Source: Cruorifilaria tuberocauda
Taxonomy: Eukaryota > Nematoda > Chromadorea > Rhabditida > Onchocercidae
Reading direction: 5' to 3'
Assembly (NCBI GenBank): GCA_013365365.1
Contig: JABVXU010000187.1
Location: 1-64,000, forward strand
Length of the DNA stretch: 64,000 nucleotides
In this document: positions 35,943 through 50,563 of the stretch, piece after piece
Layout of the letters: each line of letters begins with the position of its first letter
Position numbering within the stretch: the stretch's first letter is position 1
Position numbers and translations under genes: made by a program
The notes under the pieces: model-generated
Told to the model about the DNA's origin: nothing
Database searches by the model: none
Seen by the model: only the letters and a program-made list of their open reading frames with translations

Positions 35943-38900
35943 CTTTTTTGCTCTTATATATTTATAAGCTTTTATTTAAATTTAAGTAGCTTCGTTGATA
36001 TTTAAGAAAGCATTTACACTTTTGATTCTCAAGTATTTTAGATTATTCTAAAAATAGATCATATTAAAGATGACAAGAGACTTTAGCTTATTTTCTGAAA
36101 AATATGAAAGATGCTCAATTGAATTATCAATAGAAATTGATTACTTCAACAAATGTTTAGGCGATGATGACGATGGTGATAATGATTTAATTTATCATTC
36201 ATTATTCAGCTAATGATACTTCTTCCTATTCAAGAAAAATGATCAGTATTTTGAAATTACTGATTGCTCCTCCTCTTTATTTTTTCAAAACATTTTTTAA
36301 TTTTTTTAAAGGATTTCCTAAAAATATAATTAAATTAAAATTGTGTTATTTACGAGTGGCAATTTAAAGAAATATTTTCAATGATTAAAATATCATGCGA
36401 ATACAAAAAACAAGCAAGTTTTTCTTGATTTACACTAAAAGTCGACATGAATTTTTCACTGTTATATAAAGCGGATACTTATAATGAAAATGAATGGCGA
36501 AGAAAAATATTTCTGATTTTTTGTAAAATTTCATTTCCATAAAATTCATTATTAAAAAATTTGTGATCGCTATGTCGATTATCCATGATGATTACATTCG
36601 AAATTTAGCATAGCCATACATCAACTTTCCGGTAGAGGCATTCAGGAAAGATGCGCTGCGGAATGGTTCAGCTCGAAATCTTTGTTATCAATTGTACATG
36701 TTTTGCTAAATTACTACATCCTGAATTAAATAATCTAGATTCGTATATTTAAATTGATAAAAAGAGAACTAAACAAAACCATTTTTAGAAAAAGAATAAT
36801 AACATTTATGACTAATCGCAAATTTCATAATAAATAAATTATTCCATTAAATACAGTTTTGTCATTTTTTCAATATGTTTTGGAAAAAATGCACAAATTT
36901 CGCAATTCTTATATCACACATTTTTCCGTTTTTTATGAAATTCATAATCAGTACACTTTTAAATTTGATATACGGAACGTTGTTTAATGAACAGTATTGA
37001 ACAAAAATATTTTCATAATAATTTAACTGATATTTCGTTTTTCATCCTGGAATTTATCAAAACTGAAGATTTCAATTTGGATTTTTATTTCAACTAAATT
37101 TTATTGATAATATTGAATAAAGTGACATTACTGAAATTTAAGTTTGTTAGGAAAGAAAGAATTTCAAAATTAGTTTGTCATTTTTATTCTTATAAATATG
37201 ATTAAGATGTTACTGAAAGATTATTAAAAATTACAAATGATATTTATTTGGAAATAGAATGATAAATAATTTAAATATTCTTAATTATTATTTTCGGACA
37301 AAAGTTCGAGTATTTTAAATGATTCTTATTACAAAATATAGCTAAACTTGCTTGACATACCTAGCATATCGAGAAGTTAAAACCTAACATAATTAAAATA
37401 GTGGCACCAATGGTCAATGCAATTTCAGTACTTGATATTGATGTAATCAAATTAACAGATACATAGTTCGATGTATTCAAATTTATTTCAAATATCCTTT
37501 ATTTCAATTTTTTTTTTAAATATTCTTTATTTCATTTTTTTTTTCAAATTTATTTCAAATATGTTTGTATTTCAAATATCCCTATCCACTTGTTCATGTT
37601 TATATTGCATCAGAGATTGAGAAGCAATGCTTCCTTTATAACCGTTCTTAATATCAATTATCTAAATTATTTGAATATATATTTAAAACAGTTGAAATTC
37701 TATAGATACATTAGCTAAAATTTCTTAGCTCTCTTTTAACTTCATAAAAGATCCAAAGAAATCTCAAAAAAAAAATTATTATTCAAATAAAATGGATGAT
37801 TTTATTCAATAAATATTTTATGGGAAGATTTAAAAAATATTTCTGTCTTCCATATATAAATACACATCGTGAAAGGATCGAATTATCGCCGATTATGTGA
37901 GTTAATCTTTATCATCAAAAGATTTTCCAGAAAAAAATGATCTCTTGAGAAAGAAGTAGAATCAAACGAATGATTCCTTCTGTAATCATTTTAGGAAAAA
38001 TAAGAAAATAACTTTCAAAACATGTTTAGCTAGGCATTCGTCTATTTTTCGAAACTAATTAATTAAAATTCACTAGAGAATGATCACAAAGAAAAGTGCA
38101 TTTCTTATGATATCTTTTATTTGTATGAAAAATGCCATTGCCCAACACAATCATCATTCACATGACATTCCCATCAGGAACAATAAATTCTTGAAAAGAA
38201 AAAAAAACGAACTTGATGAAACATGTTTGACAAAATCTGTCAACAGGAATTTCTGTTGATGAAACAATTAATAAACTTTGCATACCGTAATCTTTGAAAA
38301 CAATAACGATGAATGTTGTAGTACTGCTAATAATTAATTTACTAAATGGCATTCAACTTCTCTTTACAATAAGCGAAATGGAACGATGATTTATAATTGA
38401 ATACTGATACTGATAACTATATTAGAATTCAAAGTAAAACAAAAAAGTAATCACTTAAAATTGAGTAATTGCACAACTTTTATCATATCATGCTATCAGT
38501 TTTTGCACGGTAATTAATTCATAGTTAAAAATAGGTACTGAAGAATTGTCAAAGGAAGCAATATGCTTAATTTCAGTTCTTTTCTTCCGGTAATTACCGT
38601 TTAAAAAATAATCTAAATTGAAGCAATAATGAAATGATAATAATTTTCGTATAAATGAAAGTAATGAAAATGATAAAAAGTTGCTTTAAAAAACTCCAGG
38701 GAATTTTCCATCAGTACTGAATAATTATGTTTAGAAATAAAGAATAAGAGAGAATTAAATTATCATCAATGAAAATGAATTACTGCTCGACGACATCTAT
38801 TGAATTCTTCGAGTAAGAGTAAACTAGACTTGCAAAAATTTGAGTAATATAAAATATGATATATAATTTGATACTATCAACTTCCCTAACACTTCATGAA

Positions 38901-39788
38901 GTTTTCATAATCTCAAAATTTTTGATCGCAACAGTTTATAATCATTCATTTATCAGTTATCAGATGTTCATTTTTTTCACCTTTTCAGACGTAAGTTGAT
39001 AAAATAAATTCCAATATCCACATTTTATTTGGAATTTCACAGTATGTGGGAATAAAAATTCCTTCACTCTTCAATTACTTCATTATTATTTGATAACTGT
39101 TATAAATCATTAAGCAAGGGAAAAGAAAAAAATTAAAAATAATTATTATAAAATTCCTATTACATTTTGTAAGTTTCCTTTACTCGCTTTCGCCATTCCT
39201 AAGTTCCTAATTTATAAGTAACCTTTAATTCTTTTGAGTTTAATTAATTGAATAACCAACTAAACTGTATCGTCAGTTCATGCAAACAAGGTAAATAAGA
39301 AGTGAGAGTAGCTGATTGATCCATAAAAGGTGAGGTGCTCTTCATTAACATGCAAAATGAGATAATTATAATCAGTTAACATTCTGAAAAGCTTTATTTC
39401 GCACTTCAAATTTGCTTTCATTCCTGAAACCACGCTATTCATACTGAAACATATAGCACATAAAACAGCAACCTTTCACTCTTCATTATTTGAAATTTAA
39501 ATAAATGAAATTAGATCCGATTGTAGCAATAATTGGATGTAAGAATAAAAGATTAATTTATCAAGAAATTATAATTAATTAATTAATTAGTGAAAGCACT
39601 AAGAGTTACTCAGATTCCACTGATCTAACTTAACTTTAAATTCAAATTTTGGAGGTAACATTTATGGAGGGAATAAACAATATTATCGATATCGTGAGAA
39701 ACCTCGTATTTGAAATGTATAATGCAGTAACCTCTTCATCCTATCCCTATCCATCTCTATGAATTCTTTATCATCATTTCTCTTATCC

Positions 39789-39811
39789 CTCTCCCTCTCT
39801 CTCTCTCTCTG
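39789..39811. repeat. (CT)n microsatellite
   Basis: Short CT run in a pyrimidine tract. Confidence 0.85.
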
Positions 39812-41323
39812 TCTTTCTGATATGGAGAAATTTTCACTCATCCAAAATATCGCTTTGCTGGACGGTGGTCACTCAAGGCGGATTGTTGGCCGGTGGATTG
39901 TACAGTATTTTGCGGTTTGTTTCCTTTTTCACTGTTACATTTTCCCTTTCAGTTAATCGAATTTATCGCTTTTTTACGACCTGTCAAAATTCATCTTTAA
40001 CTATTTGGATTGATACTCTCTGGTTGTAAGGTTGAATTAGGTAATCAATAATTAATGTTAATCTCCTCTCATTCAAGATGTTTAATATCAGATTTTACGA
40101 CGATCTGATCTGACCTGATTTCTTTTGTAAAAGCCTAATTGTTTATAAAAGAATGTCGTCATAAAAATACCGAAAGATGCAAAAGAAATTAAATTTTTTT
40201 AATTCGATCTTTGTGTAGTAACTTATGTTTTTATGCCATAATAAATAGTAACAAATAAGTGGTGAAGTTTCTTTAATTGGGGATTTAGAACATTTTTTCA
40301 GCATGTTAAGAAAATTTCAAATTGTTTAATTTTATTTCATAATTTTTCAGTTCTAGTATTCCACCTCAAACAAGGTAAAAATATTTAATTTCAAAACTAC
40401 GAAGCTACCAATTATGCCCATATTTCCCCTCAATATTTGAAATATCAGTTTGTTGGTTTTCGATCACTTCTCATTTTATCTGCGAAATATCGCCAAGATT
40501 ACTTTTTGTTTAACATACGAGTTCACTTTATAAACAGGGAGAATTTTTCTCTTTCATGCATTTTCAAAATACTTTTAATGTTTTTTTTCTTAATATTTGA
40601 ACGTTTAAAATATTTGAGTGTTGATAGCAATACTGTCGCAAGTGTGGAAGAGTCTGCGACATTTCAGCCAAGTTTTTGGACTTAGGCTTGTTACTTACTT
40701 TTGGTGTAGTGTTTTCAATACAACAAATGATGATGTATTAAATAACTAAATGTTATATAAGAGTGACATCTAAATTAATTTCTTTACACTGATCAGCTTT
40801 GTTATAGAAAATACTCGGCTGAATTTGATCATATCTGTCTTGATTTCTCTTCATATCTGAAATTGATCGTTTTTACATCTATCGATGACAGTTTTTTCGG
40901 GAAGTTGGTTGTTTTATTATGAAATTTGTTTATTTAAAGTGACTGATTCATTTTTGACTTATCCAACTTCAGGCTAGTTTATTTCATAATTCATCTTATA
41001 GTTTTCGGTTGTGTGGAAAACTTGATAGTTTGTCAAATTAAATATTCTGTACGTAAATTTCCATTTATCATCAAGGAATCCGAATTTGCTTAAAGCTCCG
41101 CTATTCCTAGAGCCGTTTTGATGTTCTTTTCATTCAATTATTCCATTTGCTTTTATCTTCCAAAAATTTCCACCAGTTTTCACTTTCTAGTATTCTATTT
41201 GTAACTTAATACTAATTATAAAAATATTATCAATTCAAGGTTTGATTTAAACATGAATTTTCGCAGATTAACGTTTTGAAACGTTCGAGCAGTCGCACTC
41301 TCAACAGGTATTTGAAGTAAATA

Positions 41324-41896
41324 ATGCTACCTGGTGTTCATTGTGTTATTTGTTTTTCGACTGCGTCTTTCACAGAACTCTCGGCACTATGCTGTGGTCA
41401 CACATTTCATTCTCAATGTATTTGGGCTTGGGTACAGGTAAGCTAATTAAATATCATTTCATTATATTCCTGACTATATCTTCAGTGTTGCTTTCAATTA
41501 GTCAGATTTCATTCTCTGATGGTACCTTTAATTAATAGTATCTTGATCGTGCCCTTACGTGTTCAATAATGCTTCCAATAGTTTTTCTTAATTTTAACAT
41601 TTTAATTATTTCAGTAATATTCTTTCACTTCACTTATTACACTTATTGTTTTATTGTCTGATAATTGAAATCCAGTAGTTGAACAATAACTATTTCCTAG
41701 TCTATCTATTACAGTATTTTCCATGGAATTGCATAAAATTACTTTCACTTTTCAGAATCGAAACCAATGTCCGGTATGCCGGAAAGAACTGTCAGAAAAT
41801 AATTTAGTGACGGAATTATCATTTAAAATTATAAATGATCATTCGGAAATTGCAAATTATTATAAAGCGCTGGAGATAATTTTGGTTTCTATTTAA
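41324..41896 (+). CDS. TRAIP-like RING-H2 protein, unit 1
   Basis: Exons 41324-41437 and 41756-41896, phase 0, 84 residues if the TAA at 41894 is used. Zinc ligands are Cys7, Cys10, Cys24, His26, His29, Cys32, Cys43 and Cys46 (CVIC, CGHTFHSQC, CPVC), a C3H2C3 RING. The block CGHTFHxQC and the following xxLVTELSFKI match the RING and its downstream strand in TRAIP/NOPO E3 ligases. Those enzymes ubiquitinate replication or signalling targets, but the coiled coil that normally follows is absent here. A weak GTTTCT at 41885 could instead splice in phase 0 to 42207 and fuse this unit to the next one. The start used is the only in-frame ATG near the RING. Confidence 0.8.
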
Positions 41897-42206
41897 ATTT
41901 ATTTAATTATAAAAATCGTAAAGAAATGAAATGTAATGCATAGTGATTGGATTATCTGATGTATGTAGTATAATAGTTAATGTAGTTTAATAAGTTAATC
42001 AAACCAAATAGCTCGAAGTTAATGGACGTTTTTTTTAACTATTCTCAATTTTTGGTATGAAAGTTGCTATTTTAGGAGAAGTAGTAATAGTTTCGTTGAG
42101 TACTAGATAATTTTCAATTTTTTACTTTGTTTATTTTCTACTATGTTTTAAATTTTGTTTTATTAAACGAAAATCACCTTTTTCTTTATCCTAATTAATG
42201 TTTCAG

Positions 42207-44309
42207 ATGAAAAACTCTGAAATTCCGTTCCATTCATCAGAACTGGGTCTTATTTGCTTATCTCGAAAACTTCAGGCGGTATGCTTTGGTTATTGGTTTT
42301 ATATTATTCTTAACTTATATCTCAGCAAAATCAATACCTATCACCAAAAAATAAAAACCAGCGCTCTTAATCATTTTTAATAAAGCAATGGCTACTGTAA
42401 ATTAACGCCTTAAAAATATATAAATAATGTCGAACATATAACAGCTAATGTAAGTTAATTTGATGCTTAGGTTTACCTTCTGCACAAAAAAGCTCAGTTG
42501 TTGTTCAAAATCTCAATTAATCTTAAACATTAGTGTAGAATTTGATATGAATGTTAACAGTATGATTTTCGGTGATTGATAATTAGCATTTTAAGTTCAG
42601 TAGATCGAATAATTTGTTCGTTAAGTATTGAAAATTAAGGATTTCCAAATCATTTGACTTAATATATGCCACAATAAATTAATTTATGAGATGGGATGTT
42701 GTACGAAATCTACAAGTTTGATTATACACCAAATCTGCTCAAATACATTTTCATATCAATTAGTGGTTGCTTGTTCCACCTATTTCATTAACGAATCAAT
42801 TTGTAATCGAATATGTTCTTTATTGTTCTTTATCATTGTTATAGAATATTATTACGAGAATTATTATTATTGTGAGAATCAAAAAATTAGCGTACGCGTA
42901 AAGTATAAATGGTATGTAATCAATTCCACCGCTTCAACGAAATATAATTTTTTCTAGGTTTCTATGACTCAGAAATAGCGAAGACGAAGACAAATGAGTT
43001 GACTTTTTAAAGAAGTGATTTGCCTTCCATTTAACACTTTTCAATTCCATTTTCTGCGAAATCGCATGAACATGAGCTTCATGTTATAGTTTCGGCTTCT
43101 TGAAGACATAAGAAGAGTGGAATTAGCAACCGTAAAAGAGAAAATAGTATGTTTTACTTGTTCAGAAGTTCTTCATTTGACCAATGTCGCTGCATTACGC
43201 TGCGGTCATACATTTCATCCTCAATGCGCTTCAGAGCTGGTGGAAGTAAGTCTCAAATTAAATTAGAAAAGTGAACCCGTCAGGTTAAAAAGATTTAACT
43301 CTAAAACAGAAAGTTGTAAATTACCTTCAACTAAATTCTCCAAACAGTATATGAAAAAATGTTTACGAAAGGATAGAACCATGGCAGATTTCAGTCTACA
43401 TTTCAATCTTCAGATCTGCGTGTGTTGTAGCTTCGTATTATTTTATCACGGAGCTGTTTACCGAAGTTATGACTTTCAAGTATTTTTGCATCATTGATTT
43501 GATAAGTGAAAGTTGACATTAATTCACTTCAATTCGATTCTATAATCGTTAAAATTTGATCAATGGAACCTTACTTGAAGAAAAACAACATGACATAATG
43601 CAATTCAGATGTGAACTGATTTTTTTCTTATAACTGTATATTCACTCTGTTATATGAAACAATAAATAGATTTCACAATTAATTTTCCAGCAATCACCTT
43701 AATTTAATATGATTTTGCTTCGAATTTGCAGAGTGATAAGAAGTGCCCAACATGTGGGAAACAAATTCAAGAGGATAGCATTATTTCGCGTCTTTTTCTT
43801 GAAATTAAAGATGACGACAGCGTTTCAACAAGCTCCGATTATCCAGAACCATCAATGGAGAAGGTTTGCAATGCTACTGTATTTTGCAACAGATGAGAGA
43901 ATATTCAAAAAATTCGAAGCAAACTAATAGTTTTTTATTAGAATATTTTGAAATTTTTACTTGTTCCATATATGCGAGTAGTTTAAAATCTTTGTAAAAG
44001 TTAGAGCTTTGAAAACTGATGAACAAACCGATTAACGAAGGAGTCCTGTAGTAAACATGGAGTTGTGGACAGGCAGTATATTGAAACGAACAAATCAATT
44101 TAAAGAAATTTCTTTAAAGTTTTGGTCTACAATTAATTTTAATTACAAGTTATTTTCAGATCACGGATACTTTAAAACAAATGGAGATGCAAGTCAAATT
44201 TGTTTCTCTGCAGATACAGCGTAGCACAACATTGATGGAAATAATGAGAAAAGGGATGGAAAAGTGTCTGGAAATTTGCGAACAGGAAATGCAACCAAGC
44301 AAGATTTAA
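42207..44309 (+). CDS. TRAIP-like RING-H2 protein, unit 2, with helical tail
   Basis: Exons 42207-42278, 43090-43245, 43732-43863 and 44160-44309, all phase 0, 169 residues. The first exon begins with ATG directly after a TTTCAG, so it is either a spliced-leader start or an internal exon continuing unit 1. A helix (about residues 10-43) precedes the RING: Cys45, Cys48, Cys62, His64, His67, Cys70, Cys81 and Cys84 (CFTC, CGHTFHPQC, CPTC). Next come EDSIISRLFLEI, parallel to TRAIP's post-RING strand, an acidic Ser-rich linker and a C-terminal amphipathic helix (TLKQMEMQVKFVSLQIQ). Likely a ubiquitin E3 ligase. AATAAA stands at 44316, just after the stop. Confidence 0.85.
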
Positions 44310-45719
44310 AAGGATAATAAATTGTACGAGGGCATTTAAAAAGGCAGTAAATTGTACAATGAAAAACTTAGCATCAGTTTTTTTATTTATGTGTTGTCCA
44401 TGAAGCAATCTGCCCTGTTGTATACTGTTCTTTTTATATCTTTTCAAGAAAAAATCTCCCCTACTTTTTTTTGTTTTTGTTAAAGAGTTCCAAAAGAAAT
44501 TCGTTTTGTTAGAAGTAGAAGAAGTTCTGTTTTTATTTGCATGATTAGTTCGAAAATTTTTAAAAATACAGTGCAAATATGTTAGTTTTATAGCCAAGAC
44601 GATCTAATTTTTTAAATAATTGATCTAATTTTAAAGAAAACAAATACTGAAAGCAGCAAATTCAATAATTTCAATACAAAATGTAGAAAGAAATATTGAT
44701 TAGGTGAAGAATTGCTATTCGTATGAAATTAATTCAAATCCCAGTATTTAGTGAGGGATAGCATTAGTTTTATATGAAACTATTCTCATCATTATTAAAT
44801 TTAATCACTTCGATGGTGCCAAAAGTAAACCTAACTTAAAAAAATGTATATCATTATTTCCGATTACCATGCATGCAAATTTTGAAGCTTCTTTTCAGCC
44901 ATAGCAGAAAAAGGGTTTTCTTACAGCAAAGAATTTTTATAAAATTTGATGGATTTTTTTCCATATCTTTCACTGACTTTTATATTTGTTTTGGTCCAGA
45001 TTTTCAAATAATAAATTTGTCACTTTTTAGAAATCTGAATTGAAACAAGTTGTTTTTGTTCATTTGTTAAATATGATGTGCATAAAAAGCATGGGACATA
45101 GAAACTATCTCGGCATCTCACTGCGACATCATTTAGCTTATTAATCATAGTAGAATAGAACTAACTGCTTATGAAAAATTTACTTGTAGTGTGATAGAGA
45201 GAGGACTGTTAACAAATCCGGAACATGTTTTTCTAATATCAAAGTCTGGAAAATCTCATTACCTAGAATATCCCATATCCCAGAATACTCGTAACACATT
45301 GATAAGATATGTGTAATAGTCAGCGAAGCCACAAGTGCAACAGATAAATATAAATCCATAAGATTGGATTACAGGACAGTCTCATCCGTTAAATTTTATT
45401 TAAAACATCACATATTGCTACGTTAGCTTAGTTTACGAATTTCTTCTGCTGCATTTTGTTTTGTAATATAAATCTTTTTTTCCCTGAGCAATCATTACGT
45501 TATTTTGAACAAAACTGAAATTCAATTTTATCGTAATTATTGAAATCAGCAAAAATTCCGGAAATTTGAAGAAAATAAATTGATTGACAACTTCTAGTGA
45601 CTAAATAACCTCTCTTACTTTTTGAAAGGTAATTGCAAATTCTCTGTAAGTTGCGAGGCGTATCTGAAACAACGCCCACTGAATAAAAAAGGATTTTAAA
45701 CTCTACTACTTACCCGCAG
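44310..45719. other. Intergenic, no gene seen
   Basis: AT-rich. The open minus-strand frame opposite the last RING exon is a shadow. No repeat or RNA gene is seen. Confidence 0.5.
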
Positions 45720-46350
45720 GAAAGAAAGTCTTCAAACGGAAAAAGGAAAAGCGTCAAGTTAGTGTTGCTGTCGGGAAACGCGAAAGGTCAAAAATCTCAA
45801 TCTTTAATTCCAAATATTTTGGAATTAAAAAAATACATTACTTTCTATGTATTATTATCTGTAAAATGTAAAACATGTTATGGCACCTCTAATATTCTCA
45901 TTGTAAGAATTGTTCTATTGTTCCGCTGTTCATTATCCATTTCCGTATTCTCACAGATACCTGCACCTCAGTGCTTATTCCAATAGCTTATCTTTGTATC
46001 AAACAACTAATTTCAGTGTTGCCAATTCCACATCTACTTTCCGTGTTCATCCCTCTTCAGTAAAACCATTCTTTCTCACAGTAACCTTTGTGTAATCCTA
46101 CCATCTTTGTAAATCCTATTAAAAAATAACCATTCCCCTTCTAAACCTATATAGATATCCCAAAGATCTCTCAGTCCGACTTCCTTTTCCACTTCAACTT
46201 CCCGTCAGCTCGTGCATTGCACATGCTAACCAACTGTCTAATAAAATATATCCTTCAAAGAAACCTTATCCACAAGCTTCCATCAGTCTGCACACCGATC
46301 ATATCAACTTTCACAACAGCTGCTTTTTGGAAAACATGATTATAAAGTAG
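45720..46350 (+). other. Coding-like tract, possible unrecognised multi-exon gene
   Basis: The composition shifts to C- and purine-rich with codon-like structure. After CCGCAG (to 45719) a basic stretch is open in two frames (KKVFKRKKEKRQVSVAVGKR in one). At 45956, after TCTCACAG, frames of 45 or more codons are open (YLHLSAYSNSLSLYQTTNFS). A further frame of about 65 codons (46142-46350) reads YPKDLSVRLPFPLQLPV and on to a TAG at 46348. Introns of 70-80 bases with GTAAG/GTAACC donors could connect them, but I could not settle one frame. It may be a small gene or a processed relic. Confidence 0.3.
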
Positions 46351-47533
46351 ATTAGTTAAATAACAGCTAGCATAAATCCAGAGTTGTCAAAAAAGAGAAA
46401 AATGAAGTCATCCAAAATTCGAATTCGAAAATAAATTATAATTTAAAAGTAAACTGGTTTGCAATAAAAGTCAGGAAGAGAATCTTCAATCACATTCAAT
46501 CAGCTTTCAATATTCGGCTGTTGATTTCGTAAAAGTTTGAAATAACGAGAAAGAAAATTTCATAAAAGAACTAAGTAATCGTACTATAAGAATCTTTTAT
46601 GTATTTTGAATTGACAAACCTAAAATTTTGAATGAATTTTTTTGATATAAGGAACTTACATAAGCATTAAGTTAAATCTTGGACGATTTCACGTGTCCGT
46701 GAATGAAATTGAATATTAGGTCATATTTCATCAAGAGACAGTTAAAGACTGTAATGACACTGCAAGTTATCTTGAATGATATGATTTCACTTCGTTTTAA
46801 GTTTAAAATTTTTATTTAAAAATAAATGCAATAATTTCCCAGCTATCTTTTCTTCCATTTTAAGCAAAAAAAATTATTTTCTTGTTCATTTGCCAAGTTA
46901 GAATAGACTTATTAACTAATACATTTTCATCTGCTTCCGGAATTCATAATATTGCGACTGGAATATGTCAGCATCACTTTACTTGAATCATGAATCATAT
47001 AAGACTTGTAACTTAGGAGCATTTTAAGAAAAAAATGAATTTATAAATTTATTCGTTTATCAAAAAGTTCTAAAAAGTTGGGCAATCTTTTAAAAACTCT
47101 CTTTTCTCTGGAACCATCAATTGAAGTGATCAACATTCAACATTCTCCCGATAACTTTATTCATGCAACAAACTTCATTAAAGAGAAAAAGTTGGAAAAT
47201 TCAGAGATCAAGAATAACAGTGTCGCGGTATGAAATTCGAAAATTGCAATATATTTTAATCGCATGTATGCTATCAACTGCAAGACTTTATCATAGTATC
47301 AACTCGTATCACTGATTATTGTCTTGCGTGATGTGATGAATGCTTTTGTTTTTGCTCCTTAGCGGTTTCTATATTTGTTTCATGACAATTATAGGCTAGA
47401 ATTTACTACACTTAAGTTTAATATATTTTAATATAAATACCTGTTCCATAATGTTTACAATATTTTTCAAACATTTGTAGACAAATATTTCGATAATGAT
47501 AATATTTGCATCTTTATCAACTTTAGAACTTTA
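46351..47533. other. Intergenic, no gene seen
   Basis: AT-rich spacer before the 3' end of collagen C. No repeat or RNA gene is recognised. Confidence 0.5.
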
Positions 47534-48901
<1,368 letters not shown>

Positions 48902-50062
48902 CTCTTTATTTTTCCTGCAATGCAACAGTTATTAGCTGAATAAATTTGATAAGCAATCTATCATCGAAGAGCGTACTGCAATGTTAATTAAATGTTTACT
49001 AAATAATTATTAAATTTCTTACAGATTGTTACTGTGCTATAAATATTTTCATAGAATTCAATTGTTAGTTTTTTGATTTATTATCATTTTTCCAAATTCA
49101 TTTCATGTTATCATTTTCAACTATATACGATATTTATAGGAAGAAAATCAGTGCTTCGAATTAATTAAATAATAAGCGATTAATAGGTGTTAACTGCTTC
49201 ATCCGTTTATGCCAAATTTCAGATTTCAATTCAAATTCTTTTTGTTTAAATGTATGTTACTCATAATTATTATAGCGCAAATAGCTTAGAATAAAGGTTA
49301 ATGATCTCAGAGTCAATCTTTAAGCTTGTTATCTAGCTGCTATCTATGAAAAAATATATAACCAAAATAAAGTTAATATCTTGCATGAAAGTTGAATGAA
49401 AGCAAATTCAAAAAAGGATCGATTAGCAAATCGGTGACAAAAATAATAATAATAATAATAACTAAAATTGTTTAAAGCAGAAGTAATTGTGTGCGAAATT
49501 CAAATCATGAACGGAAAAGGTCATGCAGACATCATTTGTATAACTTTTTTGAATAATAAATAAAATTAAAGTAAGAAAAAGGAAAAAAACAGAAAAAGAA
49601 ATGACAGCAAACAAGCAATAAGCAATTTAATTTTTAAAAAATAACGATAATAATTTAACCTTTTATATATTTAAAATCAATAATGTAATAAATATAAAAT
49701 ATTTGTTTATCAATGATGAAATTAACATTTTGATTAATGAAGATAAGAGACGAATAACTATAATTGTTTGAAAGATGAAAACATAAATGAACTTTAAGAG
49801 AAGAAGGCGGAGAAGGGAAAAAAGTTGCAAAATGATTTTAAAAAAGTATCAGTTGATAATTTCAACGAAAAAAAGAAGGAAGAATAGTACTGCTCATTCA
49901 GCGAGAAGCAGAAGAATAGATCTATCTGATAAATGAAATTATAAATTTTCAGAATAATCAATGATTAATCAGTTTCTGATAATGATAATAACAAATGAAT
50001 GAGAGCAAATAAAGAAATGAACTGAATTACTTGGAAAACATTATCAATCCTTTCATCCACCA
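48902..50062. other. Upstream region of collagen C, no gene seen
   Basis: AT-rich. It holds the spliced-leader acceptor of collagen C at 48911 and an (AAT)n run at 49442-49462. No coding signal is seen. Confidence 0.5.
49442..49462. repeat. (AAT)n microsatellite
   Basis: Seven AAT units in a row. Confidence 0.85.
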
Positions 50063-50539
50063 TTTTAGGTTATTCCTTCGGTCACTGAATCATATTATTG
50101 GCAATTAAATTTGATAACCAATAAATTTTAAATTTAAAAAAAAGTGAAAATAATCTAAAATATTCTTAAAAAATCTAGTTCTATCATTTTAATTGAATGT
50201 GCAACAAAGTCTTATTAAAATAAGTCTATCAAATCCGTAATATTCAATAATTAAGATTTCCTTTCCATTTCAACCAACTGACAATAATTGCAGAATTCAG
50301 CAACTTCTAAGAAATCTTTCACTTTTACTAAAATTTTCATAAAAAAGTAAAAAACGTCGTTGAGATTAAGGAACTCAATGATATTTACTTTAACAAAATT
50401 CAAAAGTGATTGTTCTCACAGTAAGTGAGAAACAAGCGAATGTGATAAGTTATATTTATTTCGATAAAGAACGAATAAGTTTCGAGAGTTTCTCGGTATT
50501 CGAATAATATGATTCAGTGACCGAAGGAATAACCTAAAA
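50063..50539. mobile_element. MITE-like element with perfect 37-bp terminal inverted repeats
   Basis: Bases 50063-50099 and 50503-50539 are exact reverse complements, reading inward TTTTAGGTTATTCCTTCGGT and then CACTGAATCATATTATT. The 403-base interior has no open frame of note, so it is non-autonomous. The inward sequence TTAGGTTA resembles mariner-family ends, and a TA could be the target duplication (TA|GGTTATTCC ... GGAATAACC|TA). A further partial copy of the right end, GAATAACCTAAAAATT, sits at about 50548-50563. Identical arms suggest recent activity or conversion. Confidence 0.85.
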
Positions 50540-50563
50540 AATTTTTTGAATAACCTAAAAATT

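Larger units (their letters stand above)
35148..41323. other. Long non-coding stretch
   Basis: About 6 kb without a supported gene. It has the simple repeats listed at 35919 and 39789 and a duplicated T-rich tract at about 37500-37570. A short, less AT-rich piece at 39820-39920 is open on the plus strand (MEKFSLIQNIALLDGGHSRR) but has no convincing exon borders. Just before 41314 a 44-base open stretch (41270-41313) lies between TTCGCAG and GTATTTG and may be a 5' exon of the RING gene. Confidence 0.5.

Noticed and set aside
42691..42957. 88-codon frame inside the RING unit 2 intron
   Set aside because: Lies between exons that join in phase; Tyr/Ile/Asn-rich, with no borders.
44172..44597. 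141-codon minus-strand open frame
   Set aside because: It is the shadow of the last RING exon plus AT-rich 3' sequence, with no splice signals or family features.
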